Assembly (NCBI GenBank): GCA_902764915.1
Contig: CACWXY010000010.1
Coordinates: 1-64,000, forward strand
Direction: 5' to 3'
From: an uncultured Eubacteriales bacterium
GTDB lineage: Bacteria > Bacillota > Clostridia > Christensenellales > Aristaeellaceae
Length of the DNA stretch: 64,000 nucleotides
Shown one piece after another: positions 17,191-25,555 of the stretch (its first letter is position 1; each line of letters opens with the position of its first letter). Made by a program: the position numbers and the translations under genes. The notes beneath the pieces were generated by a model. The model saw nothing but the letters and a program-made list of their open reading frames with translations. It did no database searches and was not told the origin of the DNA.

Positions 17191-17937
17191 TTACTGCTTC
17201 TTGCCCTGGTTGGCAACAGCCTGCATTTTGGCCTGGATAGCACTCTGGTCGCCCAGGTAATAGTGCTTGATGACATTGAAGTCATCGTCGAACTCATAGA
17301 CCAGCGGAACTGCGGTGGGAATATTGACACCGATGATTTCATCACTGGAGAGATTGTCGAAGTACTTTACCAGCGCGCGCAGGGAGTTGCCGTGCGCGGC
17401 GATGACAACACGCTTGCCGGCCTTCATATCGGGCTTGATGACTTCCTCGAAGTAGGGAACCACGCGCTCGATGGTGGTCTCCAGGCTTTCGTGGGCGGGC
17501 AGAAGGCTGGGATCCACATCACGGTACATGGGCTGACGTGAAGCGCTGCGCTCATCGTTGCTCTCCAGGGCCGGCGGCTTGACATCAAAGGAACGGCGCC
17601 ATATCTTGACCTGCTCCTCACCGTATTTTTCGGCGGTCTCGGCCTTGTTAAGGCCCTGCAGGGCACCGTAGTGGCGTTCATTGAGCTTCCAGCTCTTGAC
17701 TACTGGCAGCCAGGCACGGTCCATTTCGTCCAGTGCGATGTTCAGGGTATGAATAGCGCGCTTAAGATAGGAAGTATAGCAGATATCAAAGTCATAGCCT
17801 TCCTGCTTGAGTGTGATACCGGCCTGCTTGGCTTCTTCGCGGCCTTTGTCGCTCAGTTCCACATCGGTCCAGCCGGTGAACAGGTTCAGTTTGTTCCATT
17901 CGCTTTCACCGTGACGGATCAGCACGAGTTTCATCAT
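17191..17937 (-). CDS. gpmA: 2,3-bisphosphoglycerate-dependent phosphoglycerate mutase
   Basis: A 248-residue glycolytic enzyme that converts 3-phosphoglycerate to 2-phosphoglycerate by way of a phosphohistidine. Family marks are [10 protein letters not shown] (H9), [47 protein letters not shown] and the second histidine in [10 protein letters not shown]. Length is normal for the cofactor-dependent type. AAAGGATG precedes the start. It is a single-gene unit flanked by a shared terminator and a 456-base gap. Confidence 0.96.
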   Translation of the reverse strand: MMKLVLIRHGESEWNKLNLFTGWTDVELSDKGREEAKQAGITLKQEGYDFDICYTSYLKRAIHTLNIALDEMDRAWLPVVKSWKLNERHYGALQGLNKAETAEKYGEEQVKIWRRSFDVKPPALESNDERSASRQPMYRDVDPSLLPAHESLETTIERVVPYFEEVIKPDMKAGKRVVIAAHGNSLRALVKYFDNLSSDEIIGVNIPTAVPLVYEFDDDFNVIKHYYLGDQSAIQAKMQAVANQGKKQ

Positions 17938-18393
17938 CGGAGATCATCCTTTCTGCTTCAGACATATCGTAGAACAGGGCATGCCATAAGCGCTCAGCGT
18001 GAACGTCACGGGCATGCTTCCCGATAATCATAACCGTCCTGACACAGATCTGTCAATCATCGGACTCAAGAAAAATATGAGCGGCATGTGCTGGATGCGG
18101 GACGGCTTCATAGTTTTCCCCCGCAGAGAAACAGAGAATAATCTGCAGTCGGATGTTTCCAGGGTAAAAGGATACGGTTGATGCCAGGACAGCCGCTCCC
18201 ATTCAGGGTGTTCTGGAAATGTGACTTTGCGGAAAAAGCTTTGTAACAATATGATTGTAAGGAAGCTTTACTTGGCGTACAATCTTGTTGTTCTTTGCTT
18301 GCAGAGAAGAAATGTCAGAAGAGGCAATCGGACAGAAGGAATGTCTGCTGTCGGAGAACCATTCCATGAGATGAAACGGAGAGAAGCAGTACT
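17938..18393. other. 456-base divergent intergenic region
   Basis: This gap separates gpmA (leftward) from the C69 dipeptidase (rightward). It holds the dipeptidase promoter at 18255-18283 and presumably the gpmA promoter, which I could not place. Short open frames here have no ribosome sites and no recognisable products. A T-rich stretch near 18280-18300 follows the promoter. Confidence 0.5.
18255..18283 (+). promoter_or_regulatory. promoter of the C69 dipeptidase / mrp unit
   Basis: TTGTAA (18255-18260) and TACAAT (18278-18283) are 17 bp apart. The transcript would have a leader of about 100 bases before the start at 18394. Confidence 0.65.
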
Positions 18394-19857
18394 ATGGCAT
18401 GCACAACCGTACTGGTCGGAAAACAGGCCAGCCATGATCGTTCGACAATGATTGCGCGTACGGATGACGGGCACTTTGATGTGAAAAAACTGATGGTGGT
18501 CGAGCCCTCCAGACAGCCGCGAAAATATAAGACAGTTCTTTCACACTGCACGATTCCGCTGCCTGAAAATCCCATGCGCTATACGGCATGTCCCAATGTA
18601 GACAGGAAAAACGGTATCTGGGCGGCTACCGGAATCAACAGCGCCAATGTAGGCATGACTGCGACAGAGACAATTACCTCCAATCCGCGGGTGCTCGCGG
18701 CGGATCCACTGGTGGTATGGGAAAAGGCACAGAAGCGCGGTGACAAGGATACGCCGGGCGGGATCGGGGAAGAGGATATGGTCGTGCTGGTGCTTCCCTA
18801 CATCCATTCGGCCAGGGAGGGCGTGGTCCGTCTTGCTTCGCTTCTGGAAACATATGGCACCTATGAGTCCAACGGCATCGCCTTCAATGATGAAAACGAG
18901 GTCTGGTGGATGGAGACGATTGGCGGGCATCACTGGATGGCCCGGCGTGTTCCGGATGACGCCTGCGTGATTGCGCCGAATCAGTTCGGCATGGACAGCT
19001 TTGATCTCGAAGACGCCATGGGCAAGCAGGAAAACCATATGTGCTCCCGCGATCTGAAGACGTTTATTGACGAATATCATCTGGACCTGAATCAGAAAGG
19101 CGTTATGAACCCGAGGGATATCTTTGGCTCGCATTCGGACAGCGATCACCTGTACAATACGCCCCGTGCCTGGTTCATGGCCCGATACCTGACGCCGGAC
19201 TCCCATGTCTGGGAAGGCGTCAATGCCGAGTATGGCCCGGAAAGTGACCGCATTCCCTGGTGTCTTGTACCGGATCGGAAACTGGCCGTGGAGGACGTGA
19301 TATATCTGCTCTCCGGACACTTCCAGGGTACGCCTTATGATCCCTATTCCCATCAGGAGACGGGAAAGCGTGGCATCTATCGCTCCATTGGCATCAACCG
19401 CACAGGGGTCACTTCCATATGCCAGATCCGGCCATATGTGGAAAAGGAAATCCGGGCACTGGAATGGGTCTGTTTCGGTTCGACGACCTTTGCGGCTTTC
19501 CTTCCGCTGTATACCAATGTGGAGCGCATGCCGAAATATCTCAGTGATGTGACACTGGAACCGTCAACGGAGAACTTTTACTGGGCCAGCCGCATGATTG
19601 CTGCGCTGGCGGATCCGAATTATGCGACCAGTATTCAGAATATTGAGCGCTATCACAACCAGGTTCTGACAAAAGGCCGGCAGATGGTTCTGGAGTATGA
19701 CCGGGCATTTGCGCGCAAGAAGGAGCCCGGCCTTCTTCTCAAAGCCAATGAGGCGCTGGCCGCCATGGCACGGAAGGCAACGGTGGAGACGCTGGGCAAA
19801 GTGCTTCAGGATGCCAGTGAGCATATGAAGAACGGCTATAACCGTGCCGACAACTGA
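18394..19857 (+). CDS. C69 family dipeptidase (PepD/DipA type)
   Basis: A 487-residue N-terminal-nucleophile hydrolase. The product starts MACTT, so removal of two residues exposes Cys3 as nucleophile, as in peptidase family C69 (older U34). Further marks are a TDDGHFD loop, GINSANVGMTATET, EEDMVVLVLPYIHSAREGV, WWMETIGGHHWMARRVPDD and NQFGMDSFDL. It cleaves a broad range of dipeptides in the cytoplasm. GGAGAG precedes the start. The mrp operon begins 33 bases after its stop with no terminator between, so read-through is likely. Confidence 0.92.
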   Translation: MACTTVLVGKQASHDRSTMIARTDDGHFDVKKLMVVEPSRQPRKYKTVLSHCTIPLPENPMRYTACPNVDRKNGIWAATGINSANVGMTATETITSNPRVLAADPLVVWEKAQKRGDKDTPGGIGEEDMVVLVLPYIHSAREGVVRLASLLETYGTYESNGIAFNDENEVWWMETIGGHHWMARRVPDDACVIAPNQFGMDSFDLEDAMGKQENHMCSRDLKTFIDEYHLDLNQKGVMNPRDIFGSHSDSDHLYNTPRAWFMARYLTPDSHVWEGVNAEYGPESDRIPWCLVPDRKLAVEDVIYLLSGHFQGTPYDPYSHQETGKRGIYRSIGINRTGVTSICQIRPYVEKEIRALEWVCFGSTTFAAFLPLYTNVERMPKYLSDVTLEPSTENFYWASRMIAALADPNYATSIQNIERYHNQVLTKGRQMVLEYDRAFARKKEPGLLLKANEALAAMARKATVETLGKVLQDASEHMKNGYNRADN

Positions 19858-19890
19858 CAGGCGGAAAGCTGCTGGAAGAGGTGATTATTT

Positions 19891-20352
19891 GTGCTGGGAC
19901 TTTTGTGGGTGCTGTTTGTCGTGCTGAACGGACGTCTGACACTGGAAATTGCACTCCTGGGACTGGTTGCCGCAGGTCTTGTGTTTGCATTCCTGTGCGC
20001 TTATCTGGAATGGAGCATGCAAAAGGAAATCGCACTGTGGCGGCGTATGCCCGGACTGATACTGTATGCGCTGGAAATGGTGTGGGAGATACTGAAAGCA
20101 AACCTGGCGACGGTTCGCCGGGTATACAGTCCCCGAGCACCGCGCTCGGCGATTGTGACACTGCATCCGTCACTGACGGAAAACTGGCAGAGACAGACAT
20201 TGGCCAATTCCATAACGCTCACACCCGGTACCATTACTCTGGAATGCGATGAAGACCAGATGGTGATTCACTGTCTGGATAAAGCCATGGGAGAAGGCCT
20301 GGAGAATTCACGGATGGAGCAGCATCTCAGGCGCATGGGAGGCAAGGCATGA
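19891..20352 (+). CDS. mnhE: Mrp/Mnh antiporter subunit E
   Basis: A 153-residue membrane protein with two or three N-terminal helices and a soluble C-terminal domain carrying the MnhE hallmark NSITLTPGTITLE. MnhE is an accessory subunit of the multi-subunit Na+/H+ antiporter. It begins with GTG at 19891, seven bases after GAGGTG, and overlaps the next gene by four bases (ATGA). It is the first gene of a ten-gene operon in the order E-F-G-MbhD-B-C and four large antiporter subunits. Confidence 0.9.
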   Translation: MLGLLWVLFVVLNGRLTLEIALLGLVAAGLVFAFLCAYLEWSMQKEIALWRRMPGLILYALEMVWEILKANLATVRRVYSPRAPRSAIVTLHPSLTENWQRQTLANSITLTPGTITLECDEDQMVIHCLDKAMGEGLENSRMEQHLRRMGGKA

Positions 20353-20657
20353 CGGATATGTATACAACGCTGTTTACCGGTGTTCTTGTCATATTGGGCA
20401 TACTGATGATTGCGTGCCTGATCCGGGCCATTCTTGGCCCGCGCACGGCAGACCGTCTGGTGAGCATGAACATGACGGGGACACTGGCCATGATGATGAT
20501 CGCGATCCTTGCATGGATGCTGGACGCAGGCTATCTGCTGGACGTGGCACTGATCTATGCAATGCTCAGCTTTCTGGCTGTGGTCGTGCTGGTCAAGGTA
20601 TTCATCGGCGCATATGCACAGAAGCATTCGAAATCGGGCGGGGAGGCAGAGACATGA
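20349..20657 (+). CDS. mnhF: Mrp/Mnh antiporter subunit F
   Basis: A 102-residue protein with three membrane helices and the MnhF signature IRAILGPRTADRLVSMN after helix 1. It is a small subunit of the Mrp complex. The start overlaps mnhE and the stop overlaps mnhG, each as ATGA. This tight coupling suggests fixed stoichiometry. Confidence 0.92.
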   Translation: MTDMYTTLFTGVLVILGILMIACLIRAILGPRTADRLVSMNMTGTLAMMMIAILAWMLDAGYLLDVALIYAMLSFLAVVVLVKVFIGAYAQKHSKSGGEAET

Positions 20658-20968
20658 TACGCTTTATTGTCTGCGCGGTTTTTATATGCCTGGGCCTGTT
20701 CTTTGAGATTACAGCCGTCATCGGCGTGTATCGCTTTGATACCGCGCTTCGGCGCATGCATGCCGCAGCCCTGGGGGACACCATGGGCCTGTTCTTTATT
20801 GTGCTGGGACTGATTGTGGCGGAAGGCCTGAGCGGGAATCTTCTCAAGTATGCGATGCTGGTGCTGCTTTTATGGAATACGTCGCCGATTGCTTCTCATC
20901 TGATCGGAAAACTGGAGTATGAAACGAACGAAGCGCTGTCAAAGGAGGTGGAAACATGGAAGTCCTGA
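20654..20968 (+). CDS. mnhG: Mrp/Mnh antiporter subunit G
   Basis: A 104-residue three-helix subunit with the MnhG signature GVYRFDTALRRMHAAALGDTMG. The ATG at 20654 overlaps the mnhF stop, with GGGGAGG upstream; a longer open frame back to 20414 lies inside mnhF and is not real. The C-terminus overlaps the start of the next gene by 13 bases. Confidence 0.92.
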   Translation: MIRFIVCAVFICLGLFFEITAVIGVYRFDTALRRMHAAALGDTMGLFFIVLGLIVAEGLSGNLLKYAMLVLLLWNTSPIASHLIGKLEYETNEALSKEVETWKS

Positions 20969-21225
20969 ACACACTGCTGCTTATATTTATTCTCCTGTGT
21001 GCGATCGCGGTATCCTTTACCCGGGACCTTCTCACTTCCATTATCCTCTTCATGGCACAGAGCATTGCCATGTCCATAGTATGGATTCTTTTGCGCGCAC
21101 CGGATCTGGCCATTACGGAAGCCGCTGTCGGCGCAGGGATTACGACGCTTCTGATGTTTATTACGCTCAAGAAACTGCATGCAATTCGCTTTCAGGGGAA
21201 AGATCATGACAAAGAAGAAGAATAA
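20956..21225 (+). CDS. MbhD-like (DUF4040) membrane subunit
   Basis: An 89-residue protein with three helices and the sequence APDLAITEAAVGAGITTLLMF, typical of the MbhD/DUF4040 domain. In usual MrpA proteins this domain is fused to the C-terminus; in Mbh-type hydrogenases and here it is a separate gene. AAAGGAGG precedes the start. Together with the N-terminal part of the next protein it supplies the segment that MrpA normally carries. Confidence 0.85.
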   Translation: MEVLNTLLLIFILLCAIAVSFTRDLLTSIILFMAQSIAMSIVWILLRAPDLAITEAAVGAGITTLLMFITLKKLHAIRFQGKDHDKEEE

Positions 21226-22159
21226 GGCCTGGGACTGGCTTGTGGACGGTTCACAGGCACTGGATGACACGATGATACAGGAATACGCGGAAGGGGAGAG
21301 CTCGGAAACGCCCAGCGTGTTTTCCCGTCCGCATCCGCGGGAGAGCGGATACTATGAACGGTTCCATACATGGAGTCATGACAGAGGCGCCAGACTGATG
21401 AAGGTACTCTATGCCGTCATGGTGGTATGCATCTGTGTGGGCATCAGTGCGCTCCTGATTGCCACCACGTCGGACATGCCGCAGTTTGGGGACGCTAAGC
21501 CGGTGGAAGACGATGCGCTTTCTGCCTTTTATGTGGAGGAAGGGTATCTGCATACCGGGGCTCCGAATATTGTGACCAGTATTATTCTTGATTTTCGTGG
21601 GTTTGATACGCTGGGAGAATCCCATGTGCTGTTTATTGCAGTGTGCACGGTAATGATGCTGCTGTACATACCCCGCCGCGATGATCCGGAACATCTGCGT
21701 GAGTGGCTTGCCTCAGAAGCGGATGACCGGGCGACAGAACCGCATAACGATCTGATACTGCAGCAGGGCGCTAAGCTGATCGTGCCGATGGTCATGATCT
21801 TTGGCATCTATATCCTGCTCAACGGGCATCTGTCTCCTGGCGGCGGATTCTCCGGAGGTACCGTGCTTGGCGCGGGCATGATTCTGTATCTTCTTTCATT
21901 CGGGTTCCAGAAGACGGAGCGGTTCTTTAATATCCATACATTTCGCCGGGTTTCCACTGCAGCGCTGATGTTCTATGCGCTGAGCAAGGGGTATATCTTC
22001 TTTACCGGAGCGAACCGGATTCCGAACGGCATCGGCACGGGACAATTCGGTGCCATTCTGTCCGGCGGTCTGCTTCTGCCGCTGAGCATTGCGGTGGGAC
22101 TGGTGGTTGCCTGTACCATGTATGTACTCTACACACTCTTCAGAAAGGGGGATCTGTAA
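21206..22159 (+). CDS. mnhB: MbhE-MnhB fusion subunit of the Mrp-like antiporter
   Basis: A 317-residue protein. Residues 1-60 are hydrophilic; a helix near 64-85 and the segment that follows (FRGFDTLGESHVLF) resemble the MbhE part of MrpA; the C-terminal 140 residues are MnhB with HLSPGGGFSGGTVLGAG and GIGTGQFGAILSGG. The start at 21206 follows AGGGGAAA and overlaps the upstream gene by 20 bases; a start nine codons earlier has no ribosome site. The hydrophilic N-terminus is unusual and may contact cytoplasmic partners. Confidence 0.85.
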   Translation: MTKKKNKAWDWLVDGSQALDDTMIQEYAEGESSETPSVFSRPHPRESGYYERFHTWSHDRGARLMKVLYAVMVVCICVGISALLIATTSDMPQFGDAKPVEDDALSAFYVEEGYLHTGAPNIVTSIILDFRGFDTLGESHVLFIAVCTVMMLLYIPRRDDPEHLREWLASEADDRATEPHNDLILQQGAKLIVPMVMIFGIYILLNGHLSPGGGFSGGTVLGAGMILYLLSFGFQKTERFFNIHTFRRVSTAALMFYALSKGYIFFTGANRIPNGIGTGQFGAILSGGLLLPLSIAVGLVVACTMYVLYTLFRKGDL

Positions 22160-22160
22160 G

Positions 22161-22544
22161 ATGCTGCCAGTCATTAAGGATCATCTGGAAGAGGTTGCCG
22201 CTCTGATTCTGTTCAGCATTGGCTTTTCCAATCTGCTGCTGAACCGTAACATGATCAAGAAAATCATCGGTTTCTCCATGATGGACAGCGCCATATATTT
22301 GTTTCTGGCATCTTACGGCTACATCGCGGGACGGCTTGCCCCGATTATGGAAAGCGATGTGCCGGCTCCAAGCGTGACACAGTATGTCAATCCTCTGCCG
22401 GCCGGTCTGGTTCTGACCGGGATTGTGGTCTCTGTCAGCACCAGTGCGATTATGCTGGCACTGACTGTGCGCCTGTACCGCCGATATCACACCCTGGATA
22501 TTGATAAGATCGCGCTTCTGGTAAAGGAGGCCGATGAAGCTTGA
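22161..22544 (+). CDS. mnhC: Mrp/Mnh antiporter subunit C (NuoK-like)
   Basis: A 127-residue three-helix protein homologous to NuoK of complex I, with the helix-2 stretch IIGFSMMDSAIYLFLAS and the helix-3 stretch PLPAGLVLTGIVVSVSTSAIMLAL. It starts one base after the mnhB stop, with GGGGGAT upstream; an in-frame extension inside mnhB is rejected. It overlaps the TTG start of the next gene. Confidence 0.9.
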   Translation: MLPVIKDHLEEVAALILFSIGFSNLLLNRNMIKKIIGFSMMDSAIYLFLASYGYIAGRLAPIMESDVPAPSVTQYVNPLPAGLVLTGIVVSVSTSAIMLALTVRLYRRYHTLDIDKIALLVKEADEA

Positions 22545-24031
22545 AGTGGTGGCAGAACATTCCATTTTTCCTGGTATGGGTACCGCTTCTGTGTGCATCG
22601 CTGACAGCGGTACTGCCCTGTAAGGCATCCCAGGCGCTGATTCTTCTCTTCCCCGCGCTGGGGACTGTGCTGTCAGGTGTGCTTTATCTGCACGTTTCCG
22701 GGAATATGGCTTTCTATACGTTTCCCATGGGCCTGTTTGGCGCACCGTTTGGCAATGAACTGCGCTATGGAACGGTGGAAGCTATCATGGCAGGCACTTT
22801 CTGCCTGGTCCTTTTTCTCAGCCTTCTGGGCGGGTGGAAGCGACTGCAGGAGCATATCGCACCGGAACGGAAAAAGCTCTATTGCGTGATGGTGATGCTG
22901 CTTCTGTCCAGCATGATGGCGGAAGTCTTTACCAATGACATGTTTACCGCCTATGTGTTTATTGAGATAACCACCATTGCTGCCTGCGCCCTGATTGTGG
23001 CGCGTACCCGCGGGCGGACGCTGTTTGCCGCCACCCAGTACATGATCTTTAATATGCTGGGGAGCGGTCTGTATCTTCTGGGCATTTCCGTGCTCTACTG
23101 CATGACAGGGCATCTGCTGATGGTGCCCATGCACGAAAAGATCGAAGCCATGATGGCATCGGGCGAGCATCTGCAGTCGCTGACGCTTTCGGTTACGCTG
23201 ATGACAATAGGGCTTGGGATCAAGAGTGCGCTGTATCCCTTCCACAGATGGCTACCGGACGCGTATGAAAAATGCACGCCTTCTTCCAGTGCCATGCTTT
23301 CCAGTCTGATCTCCAAGACCTACCTGTTTTTGTATATCAAGATACTGGTGCGAGTCGTCGGCCTTCAGCATATGAATGCGCTGGATCTGCGTCCGGTGCT
23401 CGTTCTGTGCGCCTTTGGCAGCATTCTTATGGGCTCCATTGACGCGCTGCTGGAAAAGAAGATGCGGCGCATGATAGCTGATTCTTCGGTCGCACAGATC
23501 GGCTATATCTATCTGGGCATTGCCGTGGGTACCGAGGCTGGGATTGCGGCAGCGCTGTTCCATATTATTGCGCACGCGCTGGCCAAGTCCCTGCTGTTCC
23601 TGTCCGGAGACCGCCTGATCGGTGCATCGGATGAGGACGCGGACTTCCATGAACTGTGCGGCGCGGGCTTTCGTGCCCCGTTTTCCGGTGCGGCGTTTAC
23701 CGTCGGTGCGCTTTCGATTACGGGTATCCCGCTGTTGGCTGGCTTTGCGTCCAAGCTGTATCTTTCCCAGGCATGCCTTACCATGCCTTCCCGCTGGGCG
23801 TTTGCAGGACTGATCGTGCTGGCGATCAGCACGGCACTGACAGCGTCTTACTTCCTGATTACTGTCATCACGATCTACCGCACACCGGTGCACGCGTACC
23901 ATGCGCCGGTGCATCATCCCTGGTACAGTACAGCGGCCCTGCTGATACTGGCGGGACTCCTGGTCGTGGTGGGGGTGTGCGGATCCTCCCTCTATACATC
24001 GATTTTATCCGGAATTCCTTATCTTATCTGA
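22541..24031 (+). CDS. antiporter-like subunit 1 (MnhD / NuoM-N type)
   Basis: A 496-residue membrane protein of about 14 helices in the proton-conducting membrane transporter family (PF00361). Key charges are kept: the helix-5 glutamate (YVFIEITTIAA), the lysine in GLGIKSALYPFHRWLPDAYE, and the lysine in SLISKTYLFLYIK. It starts with TTG at 22541, ten bases after AAAGGAGG; a nearby ATG at 22534 is out of frame. It is the first of four such subunits in the operon. Confidence 0.88.
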   Translation: MKWWQNIPFFLVWVPLLCASLTAVLPCKASQALILLFPALGTVLSGVLYLHVSGNMAFYTFPMGLFGAPFGNELRYGTVEAIMAGTFCLVLFLSLLGGWKRLQEHIAPERKKLYCVMVMLLLSSMMAEVFTNDMFTAYVFIEITTIAACALIVARTRGRTLFAATQYMIFNMLGSGLYLLGISVLYCMTGHLLMVPMHEKIEAMMASGEHLQSLTLSVTLMTIGLGIKSALYPFHRWLPDAYEKCTPSSSAMLSSLISKTYLFLYIKILVRVVGLQHMNALDLRPVLVLCAFGSILMGSIDALLEKKMRRMIADSSVAQIGYIYLGIAVGTEAGIAAALFHIIAHALAKSLLFLSGDRLIGASDEDADFHELCGAGFRAPFSGAAFTVGALSITGIPLLAGFASKLYLSQACLTMPSRWAFAGLIVLAISTALTASYFLITVITIYRTPVHAYHAPVHHPWYSTAALLILAGLLVVVGVCGSSLYTSILSGIPYLI

Positions 24032-24045
24032 GGAGGTAAGCCTCT

Positions 24046-25497
24046 ATGCTTATGCTATTCCCGGTTTTTCTGCCGATCCTGGGCGCCATTCTGATCGCCT
24101 GCCTGCCCAAGGATCGCCGCGGACTGATTCATGCGTGCATGCTGGGTGTACTGTCTGTATCAGCATGCCTCGCACTCGCTGTTGCACTGGGAGATGAGCA
24201 GACACTGGTAGTGTGGAAACTGACAGACCGCATTTCCATTGCGCTGCAAAGTGATGCACTTTCCCGGATCTACCTGGTCTTTATTTCCCTTGTCTGGCTG
24301 GCCGTGGGCGTGTACAGCATGGGATATAATGCGCATGACCCGGCACTGGCGCGATTTGATGTCTTCTATACGGCCACCTATGGCATTCTCATGGGACTGA
24401 GCCTGAGCGAGAACGCGGTTACGCTGTATATGTTCTATGAAATGATGACGCTGATTACGCTGCCGCTTGTCATGCATACCATGGAGCGGGATGCGGTCAG
24501 TGCCGGCATCAAGTATCTGATCTATTCCGTGTTCGGAGCCAGTACGGCCCTTCTGGGCATCTTCTTTATGGCGCATTACGGCACAACCCTGAGCTTTACC
24601 GCTGGCGGCGTACTGGACGCGGAGAAGGTGGCGGGGCACGAAAGCCTGCTTGTGGCGATTTCGTTCCTGATGATGCTGGGCTTTGGCGTAAAGGCCGGTA
24701 TGTTCCCGATGCATGCCTGGCTGCCCACTGCGCACCCGGTTGCGCCGGCACCGGCCAGCGCGGTGCTATCCGGTGTCATCACCAAGATGGGTGTGCTCGG
24801 CGTCATCCGCGTGGTCTTCTATCTGGTCGGCGTTGATTTTCTCCGCGGCACCTGGGCACAGACGGCATTTATGGTGCTTACACTGATTACGGTTTTCATG
24901 GGATCACTGATGGCGCTTCGGGAGAAACAGCTGAAAAAGCGTCTGGCATACTCCAGTGTATCCCAGGTGAGCTATGTGCTCTTTGGCCTGTCCACCATGT
25001 CGCCCATAGGGTTTGTGGGCGCCATCCTGCATATTGTCTGCCATTCGCTGATCAAGAATACACTGTTCATGGCTGCGGGTGCGATAATTCATGAGACAGG
25101 CAAAACCCAGGTGGATGACCTTACAGGGATCGGCAAGGTCATGCCGCGCACCATGATTGCCTTTACCATTGTATCGCTCGGGCTGATCGGCATTCCCCCC
25201 ACCGGAGGGTTTATCAGCAAGTGGTACCTGGCACAGGGCGCGCTGACACTTGACAGTGCCGCAGCCTGGATTGGTCCGGCTATTCTTCTGTGCAGTGCAC
25301 TGATGACAGCCGCCTATCTTCTCGTCATTGTCATCCATGGCTTTTTCCCTGGTGATCGGGACATAGTCAAGGGAAAGGCTGCCGGTGCGGTGATGTGGGT
25401 ACCTATGCTGGTTCTGGCTGTGCTTTCCGTAGTGATCGGCCTTTTCCCGGGCTGGCTGATCGGGTATGCCGAGTCTATCAGTCAAATGATTTTCTGA
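24046..25497 (+). CDS. antiporter-like subunit 2 (MnhD / NuoM type)
   Basis: A 483-residue homologue of NuoM/MnhD. The conserved ion-path residues are present: helix-5 glutamate (YMFYEMMTLITLPLVMH), lysine in FGVKAGMFPMHAWLPTAHPVA, lysine in GVITKMGVLGVIR, and the late GLIGIPPTGGFISKWYL lysine. GAGGAGG stands upstream of the ATG, 14 bases after the previous stop. It is the most canonical MnhD of the set. Confidence 0.9.
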   Translation: MLMLFPVFLPILGAILIACLPKDRRGLIHACMLGVLSVSACLALAVALGDEQTLVVWKLTDRISIALQSDALSRIYLVFISLVWLAVGVYSMGYNAHDPALARFDVFYTATYGILMGLSLSENAVTLYMFYEMMTLITLPLVMHTMERDAVSAGIKYLIYSVFGASTALLGIFFMAHYGTTLSFTAGGVLDAEKVAGHESLLVAISFLMMLGFGVKAGMFPMHAWLPTAHPVAPAPASAVLSGVITKMGVLGVIRVVFYLVGVDFLRGTWAQTAFMVLTLITVFMGSLMALREKQLKKRLAYSSVSQVSYVLFGLSTMSPIGFVGAILHIVCHSLIKNTLFMAAGAIIHETGKTQVDDLTGIGKVMPRTMIAFTIVSLGLIGIPPTGGFISKWYLAQGALTLDSAAAWIGPAILLCSALMTAAYLLVIVIHGFFPGDRDIVKGKAAGAVMWVPMLVLAVLSVVIGLFPGWLIGYAESISQMIF

Positions 25498-25508
25498 GTA
25501 GCGAGACC

Positions 25509-25543
25509 CCCTTTCCGAGCACCGAGATGGGCCACGGAAAGGG
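25509..25543 (+). repeat. 9-bp inverted repeat inside the antiporter operon
   Basis: CCCTTTCCG (25509-25517) pairs with CGGAAAGGG (25535-25543), with a 17-base loop, in the only sizeable gap within the operon. No U-run follows, so it is not a terminator. It could act on mRNA processing, partial attenuation or access to the next ribosome site. Confidence 0.5.
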
Positions 25544-25555
25544 CCGAGGTGTTGT

